DNA of 64,000 bases from Paraburkholderia rhynchosiae (GCF_002879865.1 NZ_PNXY01000005.1:248001-312000), one strand, 5' to 3'; positions 7,528 to 18,264 are shown, counted from the stretch's first letter. A program made the numbers and translations. The notes: generated from the letters alone by a model not told the origin.

Positions 7528-8850
7528 ATGAAACCAGCCCTCAAATCCGCGCTAAAGGCGGCTAGCGTCGGCGCCGCTGCATGCTTTGCGCTGAGCGCGT
7601 CGGCGGCCACGGTGACGATCGCGACGCTGAACAATCCGGACATGATCGAGCTGAAGAAGCTGTCGCCCGAATTCGAAAAGGCGAATCCGGACATCAAGCT
7701 GAACTGGGTGATTCTCGAAGAAAACGTGCTGCGTCAGCGCGCCACGACCGACATCACGACCGGCAGCGGCCAGTTCGACGTGATGACGATCGGCGCATAC
7801 GAAACGCCGCAATGGGGCAAGCGCGGCTGGCTCACGCCGCTTACGAACCTGCCCGCCGATTATGATCTGAACGACGTGGTGAAGACCGCGCGCGACGGCC
7901 TCTCCGCAGGCGGCCAGTTGTACGCGCTGCCGTTTTACGTCGAAAGTTCCATGACGTATTACCGCAAGGACCTGTTCGCGGCGAAGGGCCTGAAAATGCC
8001 CGATCAGCCGACCTACGACCAGATCGCGCAGTTCGCCGACAAGCTCACCGACAAAGCCAACGGCATGTACGGCATCTGCTTGCGCGGCAAGGCGGGCTGG
8101 GGCGAAAACATGGCGTATGGCACGACCGTAGTGAACACATTCGGCGGACGCTGGTTCGACGAGAAGTGGCACGCGCAACTCACGTCGCCGGAATGGAAGA
8201 AGGCGATCACGTTCTACGTCGATCTGCTGAAAAAGGACGGCCCGCCGGGAGCAAGCTCGAACGGCTTCAACGAAAACCTCACGCTGATGTCGTCGGGCAA
8301 GTGCGCGATGTGGATCGACGCCACGGTGGCAGCCGGCATGCTGTACAACAAGCAGCAGTCGCAGATCGCGGACAAGGTTGGCTTTGCCGCGGCGCCGGTG
8401 GCGGTCACGCCGAAAGGTTCGCACTGGCTGTGGGCGTGGGCGCTGGCGATTCCGAAGTCGTCGAAGCAGGCTGACGCGGCGAAGAAATTCATTGCGTGGG
8501 CTACCTCGAAGCAGTACATCGAACTCGTCGCGAAGGACGAAGGCTGGGCCTCGGTGCCGCCGGGAACGCGTCAATCGACGTACGCGCGCCCCGAGTACAA
8601 GCAGGCTGCACCGTTCGGCGATTTCGTGCTGAAGGCGATCGAAACGGCCGATCCGGAACATCCGACGGCGAAGCCCGTGCCGTACACCGGTGTGCAATTC
8701 GTTGGGATACCTGAATTCCAGTCGTTCGGCACCGTGGTCGGTCAGAGCATCTCCGGTGCAATTGCCGGTCAGATGACGGTCGATCAGGCGCTGGCAGCGG
8801 GCCAGGCCACCGCGGATCGTGCGGTGAAGCAGGCCGGATACCAGAAGTAA
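7528..8850 (+). CDS. smoE: Polyol ABC transporter, periplasmic substrate-binding protein
   Basis: Extracellular solute-binding protein family 1 (about 440 residues) for a sorbitol/mannitol-type ABC importer. The N-terminal signal peptide ends near LSASAATVTI. A binding-protein core follows, with GQFDVMTIGAYETPQWGKRG (residues ~83-102) and the GKCAMWIDATVAAG segment. A strong AAAGGAG ribosome-binding site precedes the ATG. It is 79 bp after the dehydrogenase gene and precedes two permease genes and an ATPase gene, a complete importer apart from the HAD gene inserted. Exact ligand (sorbitol, mannitol or arabinitol) cannot be read from the sequence. Confidence 0.92.
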   Translation: MKPALKSALKAASVGAAACFALSASAATVTIATLNNPDMIELKKLSPEFEKANPDIKLNWVILEENVLRQRATTDITTGSGQFDVMTIGAYETPQWGKRGWLTPLTNLPADYDLNDVVKTARDGLSAGGQLYALPFYVESSMTYYRKDLFAAKGLKMPDQPTYDQIAQFADKLTDKANGMYGICLRGKAGWGENMAYGTTVVNTFGGRWFDEKWHAQLTSPEWKKAITFYVDLLKKDGPPGASSNGFNENLTLMSSGKCAMWIDATVAAGMLYNKQQSQIADKVGFAAAPVAVTPKGSHWLWAWALAIPKSSKQADAAKKFIAWATSKQYIELVAKDEGWASVPPGTRQSTYARPEYKQAAPFGDFVLKAIETADPEHPTAKPVPYTGVQFVGIPEFQSFGTVVGQSISGAIAGQMTVDQALAAGQATADRAVKQAGYQK

Positions 8851-9040
8851 CGAAGAAGTAAATCGGAAAGCTCGCCACTCAAGTTACGTGGCACGCGCCG
8901 GCTGGCGCCCGTCAGCCGGCTCACGCAGTACAGCGGGCCGTCACGGCCGCGCATACGCCGCAGCGCCGCTTCGTATTGATAGCGATATGGCGATTCTTGC
9001 GGTTCGTGCCGCCCGCGCATTACCGAACAGGTGGTCAATC

Positions 9041-9976
9041 ATGCGTCCTCTGCGCCTGCCTCTCATGCATGCCCATCCCCAGACAGAAAAGGAACGCGAA
9101 GTCCGCAAAGCCAATTCCGCCCGCTGGCTCGTGTCGCCGTCGGTTGCGGTTCTGCTGCTGTGGATGACGATTCCGCTCGCGATGACGATCTGGTTTTCGT
9201 TCTCGCGCTATAACCTGTTGAATCCAGATCTGAAGGGTTTCGCCGGTTTCGACAACTATCAGTTCCTGGCCAGTGATCCGTCGTTCGGTCCGTCGATCGG
9301 CCACACGCTTGAACTGATCGTGTCCGTGCTGGTGATCACCGTGGTCGGCGGCGTGCTGATGGCGATCCTGTTCGATCGCAAGTTTTATGGCCAGGGCATC
9401 GCGCGGCTGCTTGCCATCGCGCCGTTCTTCGTGATGCCGACCGTCAGCGCGCTGATCTGGAAGAACATGATCCTGCATCCGGTGTATGGCCTGATAGCGA
9501 GCGGCATGCGTGCAATCGGCATGCAGCCGATCGACTGGTTCGCCGAATATCCGTTGACGGCGGTCATCATGATCGTCGCGTGGCAATGGCTGCCGTTCGC
9601 GTTTCTGATTCTGTTCACGGCAATCCAGTCGCTCGACCAGGAGCAGAAGGAAGCGGCGCGCATCGACGGAGCGGGTCCATTCGCGATGTTCTTCTACATC
9701 ACACTGCCGCACCTGAGACGTGCAATTGCCGTGGTGGTGATGATGGAGACGATTTTCCTGCTGTCCATTTTCGCTGAGATCTATACGACGACCGGCGGCG
9801 GTCCTGGCACTGCGACCACCAACCTGTCGTACCTGATCTATTCGCTCGGCCTGCAACAGTTCGACGTCGGTCTCGCATCGGCGGGCGGCATTCTCGCTGT
9901 CGTGCTGGCCAATATCGTGTCGTTCTTCCTCGTGCGGATGCTCGCGAAGAACCTCAAAGGGGAGTACGAAAAATGA
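9041..9976 (+). CDS. smoF: Polyol ABC transporter permease 1
   Basis: Inner-membrane permease of the MalF/UgpA-like family (binding-protein-dependent transport system). I take the ATG at 9041, preceded by AGGTGG at 6 bases, giving 311 residues; the open frame continues 51 codons upstream without family-like sequence. About six membrane segments are visible, starting with LVSPSVAVLLLWMTIPLAM. The cytoplasmic EAA loop that contacts the ATPase appears as EAARIDGAGPFAMFFYITLP. Its stop overlaps the next permease start as ATGA. The 190 bp between it and smoE hold no gene. Confidence 0.92.
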   Translation: MRPLRLPLMHAHPQTEKEREVRKANSARWLVSPSVAVLLLWMTIPLAMTIWFSFSRYNLLNPDLKGFAGFDNYQFLASDPSFGPSIGHTLELIVSVLVITVVGGVLMAILFDRKFYGQGIARLLAIAPFFVMPTVSALIWKNMILHPVYGLIASGMRAIGMQPIDWFAEYPLTAVIMIVAWQWLPFAFLILFTAIQSLDQEQKEAARIDGAGPFAMFFYITLPHLRRAIAVVVMMETIFLLSIFAEIYTTTGGGPGTATTNLSYLIYSLGLQQFDVGLASAGGILAVVLANIVSFFLVRMLAKNLKGEYEK

Positions 9977-10848
9977 GCCACGTTGCCTCTACTCCGGCGT
10001 CGACCACGACGCCCATGACCGTGCCGGCGAAGTCGCCATTCGCCGCGATCCGCCGCGGCATTCCCGGCGTGATTGCCTGGCTCGTCGCGTTGCTGCTGTT
10101 CTTCCCGATCTTCTGGATGACGATCACCGCTTTCAAGACCGAGCAGCAGGCGTATTCGTCGTCGCTATTTTTTACGCCGACGTTCGACAGCTTCCGCGAG
10201 GTGTTCGCGCGCAGCAACTACTTTTCGTTCGCGTGGAACTCAATTCTGATCTCCGTCGGCGTGACGGTGCTGTGTCTGATTCTCGCCGTGCCGGCGGCGT
10301 ATGCGATGGCGTTCTTCCCCACGCGGCGCACGCAAAAAGTGCTGCTGTGGATGCTGTCCACAAAGATGATGCCGTCGGTCGGCGTGCTGGTGCCGATCTA
10401 TCTGCTGTGGAAAAACAGCGGCTTGCTCGATACGGTGTCCGGTCTCGTGATCGTCTATACGCTGATCAATCTGCCGATTGCGGTGTGGATGTCGTTTACG
10501 TATTTCGCTGAAATTCCACGCGACATTCTCGAGGCGGGCCGCATTGACGGCGCGGCGACGTGGCAGGAAATCGTCTATCTGCTGATGCCGATGGCGCTGC
10601 CCGGACTCGCTTCCACTGCGCTGCTGCTCGTGATCCTTTCGTGGAACGAAGCGTTCTGGAGCATCAACCTGTCGAGCTCGAACGCCGCGCCGCTCACTGT
10701 TTTCATTGCGTCGTACTCGAGTCCTGAGGGCCTGTTCTGGGCGAAGCTGTCCGCCGCTTCGCTGCTTGCGGTGGCGCCGATCCTGATCGTCGGCTGGCTG
10801 TCGCAGAAGCAGCTCGTGCGCGGCCTCACGTTCGGGGCGGTCAAATGA
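9973..10848 (+). CDS. smoG: Polyol ABC transporter permease 2
   Basis: Second membrane permease (MalG-like, 291 residues) of the importer. The start overlaps the smoF stop as ATGA. A cytoplasmic N-terminus precedes a first membrane span at about residues 35-55 (VIAWLVALLLFFPIFWMT). The EAA motif ILEAGRIDGAATWQEIVYLLMP lies two thirds along, here EAGRIDGAATW. It ends LVRGLTFGAVK, as is common for these permeases. The stop overlaps the HAD gene start, again ATGA, so permease and phosphatase are translationally coupled. Confidence 0.92.
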   Translation: MSHVASTPASTTTPMTVPAKSPFAAIRRGIPGVIAWLVALLLFFPIFWMTITAFKTEQQAYSSSLFFTPTFDSFREVFARSNYFSFAWNSILISVGVTVLCLILAVPAAYAMAFFPTRRTQKVLLWMLSTKMMPSVGVLVPIYLLWKNSGLLDTVSGLVIVYTLINLPIAVWMSFTYFAEIPRDILEAGRIDGAATWQEIVYLLMPMALPGLASTALLLVILSWNEAFWSINLSSSNAAPLTVFIASYSSPEGLFWAKLSAASLLAVAPILIVGWLSQKQLVRGLTFGAVK

Positions 10849-11546
10849 CGGCAGGCACGAGTGCAGGGAATTTCGCGCTGATCTGCGATTGCGACGGTGT
10901 ATTGATCGACAGCGAAGCGGTGGCTGCGCGCATGCTCGTGCATGAACTCGAAGCGCGCTGGCCCGGCGCCGATGTCGAACAGGTTGTGCTGCCGCTCCTC
11001 GGATTGCGCATCGAAAGCGTGCTGGAAGGCACGGCGATGCAGCTCGGCAAAAGCCTCGGTCTGGATGACATCGACGCGATTCGCCGCTCTGTGGAAGCGG
11101 CCGCGATGCAGGCACCGGCAGTGGAGGGCATCGAGCAGGCGCTGGCCCAGGTGCCGCTTATCAAGGGTTGCGCGAGCAACAGTTTTCGGCCTTACGTGGA
11201 GACTGTTCTTGCACGGACGGGTCTCGTGAAATTTTTCGGCGACCGTCTTTTTTGCGCCGACGCAGTGGCCAATCCGAAGCCCGCGCCCGATGTCTATCTG
11301 GCGGCGGCGATGGGCTTGCGGCTCGCGCCGTCGGCGTGCCTTGTGGTCGAGGACAGCGTCACCGGCGTAACGGCGGCGAGCGCGGCGGGCATGACGGTGC
11401 TCGGCTTCATCGGCGGCGGTCATGCAAGCGACGCGCAGATCGACAAGCTGCATGCAGCCGGTGCACGTCACGTATTCGACGACATGCAGCAGTTGCCCGA
11501 ACTGGTCGCGCAATGGACGCTGAGCACGACGGCAGCGGCGCCGTAA
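10845..11546 (+). CDS. HAD-superfamily sugar phosphatase/mutase-like hydrolase in polyol operon
   Basis: Haloacid dehalogenase-fold enzyme of 233 residues. Motif I is DCDGVLIDSE with the nucleophile D15 and general acid D17. Motif II is CASNS, the motif III lysine lies in NPKPAPDVY, and motif IV is VVEDSVTGVTAA. A helical cap between motifs I and II places it with beta-phosphoglucomutase-like and YieH-like phosphatases. Its start overlaps smoG by ATGA and the ATPase gene follows 74 bp later, so it belongs to the transport operon. Rhodobacter sphaeroides smo clusters also contain a HAD-like gene. The substrate is unknown; a hexitol or ketose phosphate is a reasonable guess. Confidence 0.88.
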   Translation: MTAGTSAGNFALICDCDGVLIDSEAVAARMLVHELEARWPGADVEQVVLPLLGLRIESVLEGTAMQLGKSLGLDDIDAIRRSVEAAAMQAPAVEGIEQALAQVPLIKGCASNSFRPYVETVLARTGLVKFFGDRLFCADAVANPKPAPDVYLAAAMGLRLAPSACLVVEDSVTGVTAASAAGMTVLGFIGGGHASDAQIDKLHAAGARHVFDDMQQLPELVAQWTLSTTAAAP

Positions 11547-11620
11547 GCGAAAACGCAGTTCACGCACAGGCAACGCGTAGCAACACACAAGCAACACAGA
11601 GCATTACACGGAGACACATC

Positions 11621-12730
<1,110 letters not shown>

Positions 12731-12854
12731 TGATGGCGGGGAGGGGCGAGCGCTGCCTTCCTGCGATTTTGTGTTTAATGGGCAGCGGCGCGCGGTGCGT
12801 GAGCGGTGCTGCGCGAACGTTCGGCCAAGCACGTTCAAACGCGCTTAAATCAGT

Positions 12855-13802
12855 TCAAGCCTCCAACGCCGCCCGCGCGCATAGCTCGTCGGTGACGAGT
12901 CCCGATAGCCAGCCGCCTTTGAGCACCGCGATCAGCGCTTCGCGCTTGCGCTTGCCTCCGGCGAAGCCGATGGTTGGCCGCTGCGGCGGCGAGTCGATTT
13001 CGATGCTGGTCACGCGCCTGCCGGTCGGCGATTCGACACGCGCGCCGGCAGCGTCGATTGGCAGTCCGAGCATTTCGGCCACCGCGCCGTTCTGCATCAA
13101 CTCCTTCACTTCCGCCGACGTAATGAAGCCGTCTTCGTGCAGCGGGCATTTCGGCCCGATATTGCCAATGCCGACAAACGCGACGTCCGCTTGCGCCGAC
13201 AGCGACTCGACGATCCGATACAGCCGGTGGTTGCACCATTGCGCGCGTTCGGCCTCGCTGTCGGCGATCAACGGCGCGGGCAGCAGAAAATGCTTGCCGC
13301 CCGTCTTCTCCGAAATGTGCAGCGCGACGTCGTAGCGGTTCGAGGAGCCGTCCTGGGCGATGGCCCCGACCATTGATACCAACCGGTGCTGCGGACGGTC
13401 CAGCTGCGCGATCTGATCGACCGCGGCTTTCAGGGTCCGGCCGCTGCTCACGGCGACCACCATTGGCTTTTCCTCGGCGAGGTAACGCTCCATTACCTGT
13501 GCGCCGGCCACCGCCAGTTTGCGGTCGACTTCGTCCGGCGTATCGCTGTCGATCGGCACCACTTCGCACATGGCGAGGCCATAGCGTTTCGACAGTTGAT
13601 CGGCGAGGGACAAGCAGTCAGCCAGTTGATGATCGACGCGCACTCGAATCAGATTCTTTTCGACGGCAAAGGCAACGAGACGTTGCGCGACCGGGCGCGA
13701 CACCTGCAGCTTCTCGGCGATCTCGTTCTGAGTATTGCCCGCGACGTAGTAAAGCCACGCTGCGCGGGTAGCAAGATCTAGTTTTTCTGTGGACTTAGGC
13801 AC
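12855..13802 (-). CDS. SorC-family sugar-binding transcriptional regulator
   Basis: 315 residues with a GTG start. An N-terminal helix-turn-helix (YVAGNTQNEIAEKLQVSR, residues ~19-36) is followed by a SorC-type sugar-binding domain resembling the GlcN6P isomerase fold (VAVSSGRTLKAAVDQ, FVGIGNIG, GFAGGKRKREALIAVLKGGW). Proteins of this family bind a phosphorylated sugar and control adjacent sugar genes. It sits convergent to smoK and upstream of no gene on its own strand to the left; xylB and dalD lie behind it in the same direction, so it is likely co-transcribed with them. It is the best candidate for the local controller of the polyol operon (SmoC-like). Confidence 0.9.
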   Translation of the reverse strand: MPKSTEKLDLATRAAWLYYVAGNTQNEIAEKLQVSRPVAQRLVAFAVEKNLIRVRVDHQLADCLSLADQLSKRYGLAMCEVVPIDSDTPDEVDRKLAVAGAQVMERYLAEEKPMVVAVSSGRTLKAAVDQIAQLDRPQHRLVSMVGAIAQDGSSNRYDVALHISEKTGGKHFLLPAPLIADSEAERAQWCNHRLYRIVESLSAQADVAFVGIGNIGPKCPLHEDGFITSAEVKELMQNGAVAEMLGLPIDAAGARVESPTGRRVTSIEIDSPPQRPTIGFAGGKRKREALIAVLKGGWLSGLVTDELCARAALEA

Positions 13803-13891
13803 GGTGACGATTCGCTTGAAGTGCGCCGATGATAGCAGCCGGCTCTCGCCTTCAGACGCCGCCGGCTGCGGCTTGCGCTGTGGTTATGCGC

Positions 13892-15373
13892 TCAGGCGAG
13901 CCGTTCCCGCGCCGGGTCGAAGAGCGGCCGCACGTGACGGTACAGCGCGCGATAGGCGTCGAGCCGCGCGCGCAGTTCAACATGCCGTCGAGGATTCGGC
14001 GTGAACTCCTTTTCGATCGGCGGTTTGCTGAGCACCACGGCCGGATCGCCGCCCGCCGCGAGCCAGCCGAGGCGCGCCGCGCCGAGCGCCGCGCCAGTCT
14101 CGCCGCCGCCGTGCTTGCGCGTCGCAGTGCCGAGTGCGTCGGCGAGCAACTGGGCCCAGTAGTCGCTGCGTGCGCCGCCGCCGAGCAGCGACAACGCCTT
14201 TGCTTCGGTGCCGGCCGCGCGCAGCGCGTCCAGGCCGTCGGTGAGCGCAAGCGTCACGCCTTCGAGCACCGCATAACCGAGCAGCGCGCGATCCGTCGCG
14301 TGAGTCATCCCGAAGAACACGCCCTGCGCATACGGGTCGTTGTGCGGCGTGCGTTCACCGGACAGATACGGCAAGAAGAGCGGAGCGGTGTTGAGCGCGT
14401 CAGCGGGCAGTGCTTCGATTTCGGCGAGCAGCGTGGGTTCGTCGGTCGACGTTAGCTTGCAGACCCAACGCAGACAACTCGCCGCCGACAACACCACGCT
14501 CATCTGATGCCAGCGGTCAGGAATCGCGTGGCAGAACGCGTGCACCGCGGATGCCGGGTTCGGCCGGAAACTGTCGCCCACCACGCACAACACGCCCGAC
14601 GTGCCGAGTGACACGAAGCCGTCGCCCGGTTGCGTCGCGCCGATGCCGATCGCGCTCGTCGCATTGTCGCCGCCGCCCGCCGCGACGATCACGCCGTCGC
14701 TCAAACCGAATTCGCGCGCGACTTCGGGCCGTAATGTGCCGGACGGCGCGCTGCCTTCGGCGAGGTTCGGCATCTGCGCACGTGTCATGTTGCAGGCCGC
14801 GAGCAGCGAATCGGACCAGTCGCGTTTGGCGACGTCGAGCCACAGCGTGCCGGCCGCATCCGATGGATCGGACACCTTGCCGCCCGTCAGTTGCATGCGC
14901 AAGTAATCTTTGGGCAGGAGGACGCACGCGGTCCGCGCAAAAATATCCGGCTCATGACGCGCGACCCACAGCAATTTCGGCGCGGTGAAACCTGGCATGG
15001 CGAGATTGCCGGCCACGCTATGCAAGTCCGGCGCGCGCTCGGTGAGTTCGGCGCATTCCTTGTCGCTGCGCATGTCGTTCCACAGAATCGCGGGCCGCAG
15101 CACGCGGTCCTCCGCATCCAGCAGTACGGCGCCGTGCATCTGCCCCGACAGGCCGATGCCGCGAATCTGCGCGAACTCGTCCGGATGTTTCGCGCGCAAC
15201 GCGGCGAGCGCGCTCTGCGTACCGGCCCACCAGTCTTCGGGATTTTGCTCGGCCCAGCGCTGATGCGGACGCGAAACGGTAAACGGGGAGCCTGCCGTGC
15301 CGATCACGCGTCCGGTGGAGGCGAGCAGCAGAACTTTCACTTCGGACGTGCCGAGGTCGATGCCGAGATACAT
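13892..15373 (-). CDS. xylB: Xylulokinase
   Basis: Phosphorylates D-xylulose to D-xylulose 5-phosphate with ATP, feeding polyol-derived xylulose into the pentose phosphate pathway. 493 residues, full length. The N-terminal MYLGIDLGTSEVKVLL is the actin-like phosphate 1 motif. The sequence also has WAEQNPEDWW, GLSGQMHGAVLLD and the catalytic-loop ILWNDMRS (conserved Asp, residue ~100 region). Further on are GGGDNATSAIGIG, PYLSGERTPHNDP and LLGGGARSDYWAQLLAD. It lies between the SorC-type regulator and D-arabinitol dehydrogenase on the same strand, and the dehydrogenase product (D-xylulose) is exactly this enzyme's substrate, which supports the specific name. Confidence 0.94.
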   Translation of the reverse strand: MYLGIDLGTSEVKVLLLASTGRVIGTAGSPFTVSRPHQRWAEQNPEDWWAGTQSALAALRAKHPDEFAQIRGIGLSGQMHGAVLLDAEDRVLRPAILWNDMRSDKECAELTERAPDLHSVAGNLAMPGFTAPKLLWVARHEPDIFARTACVLLPKDYLRMQLTGGKVSDPSDAAGTLWLDVAKRDWSDSLLAACNMTRAQMPNLAEGSAPSGTLRPEVAREFGLSDGVIVAAGGGDNATSAIGIGATQPGDGFVSLGTSGVLCVVGDSFRPNPASAVHAFCHAIPDRWHQMSVVLSAASCLRWVCKLTSTDEPTLLAEIEALPADALNTAPLFLPYLSGERTPHNDPYAQGVFFGMTHATDRALLGYAVLEGVTLALTDGLDALRAAGTEAKALSLLGGGARSDYWAQLLADALGTATRKHGGGETGAALGAARLGWLAAGGDPAVVLSKPPIEKEFTPNPRRHVELRARLDAYRALYRHVRPLFDPARERLA

Positions 15374-15487
15374 GGGCGCGAAACCTTCGTCGTTAGAGAT
15401 GCGCTACTTTAGCCGCACATGGCGCGCGGTGCCATGCGCATTAAGCCTGGCACCAGTGCGATTCGAACATGGATGTACGGTGCTCTT

Positions 15488-16900
15488 TTACGGGTGCCCA
15501 CGTTTGGCGAGCCACACGTCGACCCGCGCCAATGCGCCCGCCAATGCCGATTCCAGTTCCGGCGTTTGCGCCATGCTGCCCCACAACAGCCGGTCTGCGG
15601 CGAACGCCTGCAACGGATCGGGCGCGGCGAAGAAGCCGCGCGCGACGCGCTCGTCCATCACGCCGTCCTGATACGTGTAGGGCAGCGTGCCCGCCTGCCA
15701 GCGTTCGAGAAAGCGGAAGAACAACGCGGGCAGCATCGCGGTTGCCGAGGGCGCGACGCCGCGCTCGAAACATTCCGCCAACGTGGGCGCAATGAAGCCG
15801 GGCAGTTTCGAAAAGCCGTCCGCCGCGACGCGCTGGTTCGTGTCCTGGATATAAGGATTGCCGAAGCGTTCGAGCACGACGTCGCGATAGCGTTCGAGAT
15901 CGAGCGGACTCGGCGACAGACACGGGATCACGTCCTCAGTCACGTAATCGAATGCAAACTTGCAGATGTCCGCGTCGTGCGTGCCTTCGTGGATGTAGTT
16001 CAGTCCCACCAACGTCCCCGCCCACGCGATGCAGCTATGCGTCGCGTTGAGAATGCGGATCTTCGCTTCTTCGTACGGCAGCACCGAGTCCACCAGTTCC
16101 GCGCCGACCTTTTCCCACGCGGGACGGCCCGCAATGAACCGCTCTTCGATCACCCACTGGATAAACGCTTCGCCCATTACCGGACAGATGTCGTCGACGC
16201 CCGTTGCGGCCTTCACGCGCTCGCTCACGTCCGGCGTCGGGCGCGGCGTGATGCGGTCTACCATCGAACTCGGACATGCAGTGTTGTCGTCGAACCATTG
16301 CGCCAGTTCGTTCGCGCCACGCAGTTCGAGAAACGCGCTCATGCCCGCATGGAAACGCTCGCCGTTGCGGCGCAGGTTGTCGCACGTTTGCAGCGTGACC
16401 GGGCCCGCGCCGTTTTTCATGCGCGCGTCGAGAATCGCCGCGAGCGCGCCGTAGATGGTCGCATGTCCACCTTTGAGATCGGCTGCAAGATCGGGATTGG
16501 CCGTGTCGAGCTGGTCCTGTTCGTCGAGGTAATAACCGCCCTCTGTGACTGTGAACGCAATGATCTTGCAGGCAGGATCGGCGCCCGCTTCGATCAGCGT
16601 GTCGAGGCTTTCTGTCCATGGCACGACGCGTTCAATGGAGCGAATCGTCTCGTAGGCGCGTTCGCCCTGGGGCGTGACAGTCTCGAGCGTATAAACGCCG
16701 TCTTGCGCGGCGAGCGCTTCGAGCACCGCGTTCATGTCGCTGCGAATATTGCCGACCGTGAGCGACCAATGCGGTTCGCCCGGCAGCTTCGCTTCATTCA
16801 ACCTGTGGAGATACCACGCCTGATGCGCGCGATGAAACGAACCTGCGCCGATGTGCAGGATCACGCGTGCGGCGTCGCCGCTGTCTTGCCCGCTGCTCAT
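15488..16900 (-). CDS. dalD: D-arabinitol 4-dehydrogenase (mannitol dehydrogenase family)
   Basis: Zinc-independent long-chain polyol dehydrogenase, 470 residues, oxidising D-arabinitol to D-xylulose with NAD+; many members also act on mannitol. The N-terminal Rossmann segment ILHIGAGSFHRAHQAWYLHR, the interdomain VMGEAFIQWVIE, the catalytic-site PYEEAKIRILNATHSCIAW (with the lysine general base) and IQDTNQRVAADG closely resemble Klebsiella DalD as I recall it. An AGGAGA ribosome-binding site lies just before the ATG at 16900. It is first in the dalD-xylB-regulator group, divergent from the AraC-type regulator. Mannitol 2-dehydrogenase (mtlK) is the main alternative name. Confidence 0.9.
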   Translation of the reverse strand: MSSGQDSGDAARVILHIGAGSFHRAHQAWYLHRLNEAKLPGEPHWSLTVGNIRSDMNAVLEALAAQDGVYTLETVTPQGERAYETIRSIERVVPWTESLDTLIEAGADPACKIIAFTVTEGGYYLDEQDQLDTANPDLAADLKGGHATIYGALAAILDARMKNGAGPVTLQTCDNLRRNGERFHAGMSAFLELRGANELAQWFDDNTACPSSMVDRITPRPTPDVSERVKAATGVDDICPVMGEAFIQWVIEERFIAGRPAWEKVGAELVDSVLPYEEAKIRILNATHSCIAWAGTLVGLNYIHEGTHDADICKFAFDYVTEDVIPCLSPSPLDLERYRDVVLERFGNPYIQDTNQRVAADGFSKLPGFIAPTLAECFERGVAPSATAMLPALFFRFLERWQAGTLPYTYQDGVMDERVARGFFAAPDPLQAFAADRLLWGSMAQTPELESALAGALARVDVWLAKRGHP

Positions 16901-17283
16901 GTGTGTCTCCTGATGTCCGGTTCGCGCGGCTTATCGCGCGCGTCTCTTCTTGAGTCGGAGCATTTGCTCTGTATGTGAGCGAATGATCGTGCCCGGCGAA
17001 ACGAAAGTCAAGGTGACGCGCGGGTGTTTTCGTGGCGCAGCGCGGCGGGGCGCGGCCTTCGTGCGAGTTCGAGCACATGCCATGAGCCCGCGCGGCGCGC
17101 TTCGTCGCGTGTTTTGCATTGCATCATTCTTGACGTCGCGCGGGTCGGGACTTACCCCAATGCAAAAAAGTATCGGTCCGCAGTCTCATTGTTAGTGGCG
17201 GTTCGCGCGTTTGAAGGCTACTTTTCGCAGTACAAGAATGAAGACAGCGGCATTCCTCGTGAGCCGCTACATGGAGGCAGACA
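16901..17283. other. Divergent intergenic region between dalD and the AraC-type regulator
   Basis: 383 bp with no convincing gene. It must hold promoters for dalD leftwards and the regulator rightwards. The right part contains the ribosome-binding site GGAGG at 17273-17277, 6 bases before the GTG start. I could not identify a clear promoter or operator palindrome; short open frames here lack family resemblance. Confidence 0.6.
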
Positions 17284-18264
17284 GTGCAACCCGATCTCGA
17301 GATCGTGGCCGTACGCCGCGACGAATCGTTCAAAGTGTGGTCTCACGGCTATCCGTATCGCACGGTGCGCTGGCACTTTCACCCCGAGTACGAGATTCAT
17401 CTGATTGTGGCGACCACCGGCAAGATGTTCGTCGGCGATCACATCAGCAGCTTTGCACCTGGCAACCTGGTGTTGATGGGCCCGAACCTGCCGCACAACT
17501 GGGTGAGCGATGTATCCGACGGCGAGAGCATCGTGCAACGCAACCTCGTCTTGCAGTTCGGCCAGGAGTTCGTGTCTGGCTGCATCGAGAGCTTTCCGGA
17601 GTGGCGTCAGGTCGAAGCGCTACTTGCCGACTCGCGCCGCGGCGTGTCGTTTGGCGCACGCACGAGCGCCGCGATCCAGCCGCTGTTCCTCGAATTGCTG
17701 GCGGCGCGCGGACTGCGCCGTCTTGTGCTCTTCATGTCGATGCTCGAAATCCTGATGAACGCCGAAGATCGCGATACGCTTGCGAGTCCCGCGTATCAGG
17801 CGGACCCGAAGGGCTTTGCGTCGACGCGCATCAATCACGTGCTCTCGTATATCGGCAAGAACCTCGCGAACGAGTTGCGCGAATCGGATCTTGCGCAACT
17901 GGCGGGTCAAAGCGTGAGCGCATTCTCACGTTATTTCCGCCGGCATACGGGCTTGCCGTTCGTGCAGTACGTGAACCGCATGCGCATCAACCTTGCTTGT
18001 CAGTTGCTCACCGATAGCGAACTCAGCGTGACCGATATCTGCTTTAAGGCGGGCTTTAACAATCTGTCGAATTTCAACCGGCAGTTCCTCGCGGTAAAGG
18101 GCATGGCGCCGTCGAAGTTCCGTCGCTATCAGCAACTGAACGACGCGAGCCGTGACGCCTCGGAAGAAGCCGCCGCGCGTGGCGCGGGTATCGACGATGC
18201 GCCCGCTATCGTGCTCGCGCCGGGTCTGCCGCGTTCTGCCGCCGCTGCCTATCCACCAACGTAG
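17284..18264 (+). CDS. AraC-family transcriptional regulator with cupin sensor domain
   Basis: 326 residues, GTG start with GGAGG at 6 bases. The N-terminal half is a cupin-like ligand-binding domain (HPEYEIHLIVATTGKMFVGD, FAPGNLVLMGPNLPHNW). The C-terminal ~100 residues are the double helix-turn-helix of AraC proteins (LSYIGKNLANELRESDLAQL, VTDICFKAGFNNLSNFNRQF, GMAPSKFRRY). The DNA-binding half therefore looks intact. It is divergent from dalD and 149 bp upstream of a FGGY kinase on its own strand, so it may control either or both. Ligand unknown; a polyol or its ketose is likely from the surroundings. Confidence 0.93.
   Translation: MQPDLEIVAVRRDESFKVWSHGYPYRTVRWHFHPEYEIHLIVATTGKMFVGDHISSFAPGNLVLMGPNLPHNWVSDVSDGESIVQRNLVLQFGQEFVSGCIESFPEWRQVEALLADSRRGVSFGARTSAAIQPLFLELLAARGLRRLVLFMSMLEILMNAEDRDTLASPAYQADPKGFASTRINHVLSYIGKNLANELRESDLAQLAGQSVSAFSRYFRRHTGLPFVQYVNRMRINLACQLLTDSELSVTDICFKAGFNNLSNFNRQFLAVKGMAPSKFRRYQQLNDASRDASEEAAARGAGIDDAPAIVLAPGLPRSAAAAYPPT

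Noticed and set aside
7552..8697. Minus-strand open frame of 381 residues opposite smoE
   Set aside because: Shadow frame over a secure binding-protein gene; composition is Arg/His-rich.
15419..16978. Plus-strand open frame of 519 residues opposite dalD
   Set aside because: Mirrors the codons of dalD on the opposite strand, Arg/His-rich, no family resemblance.
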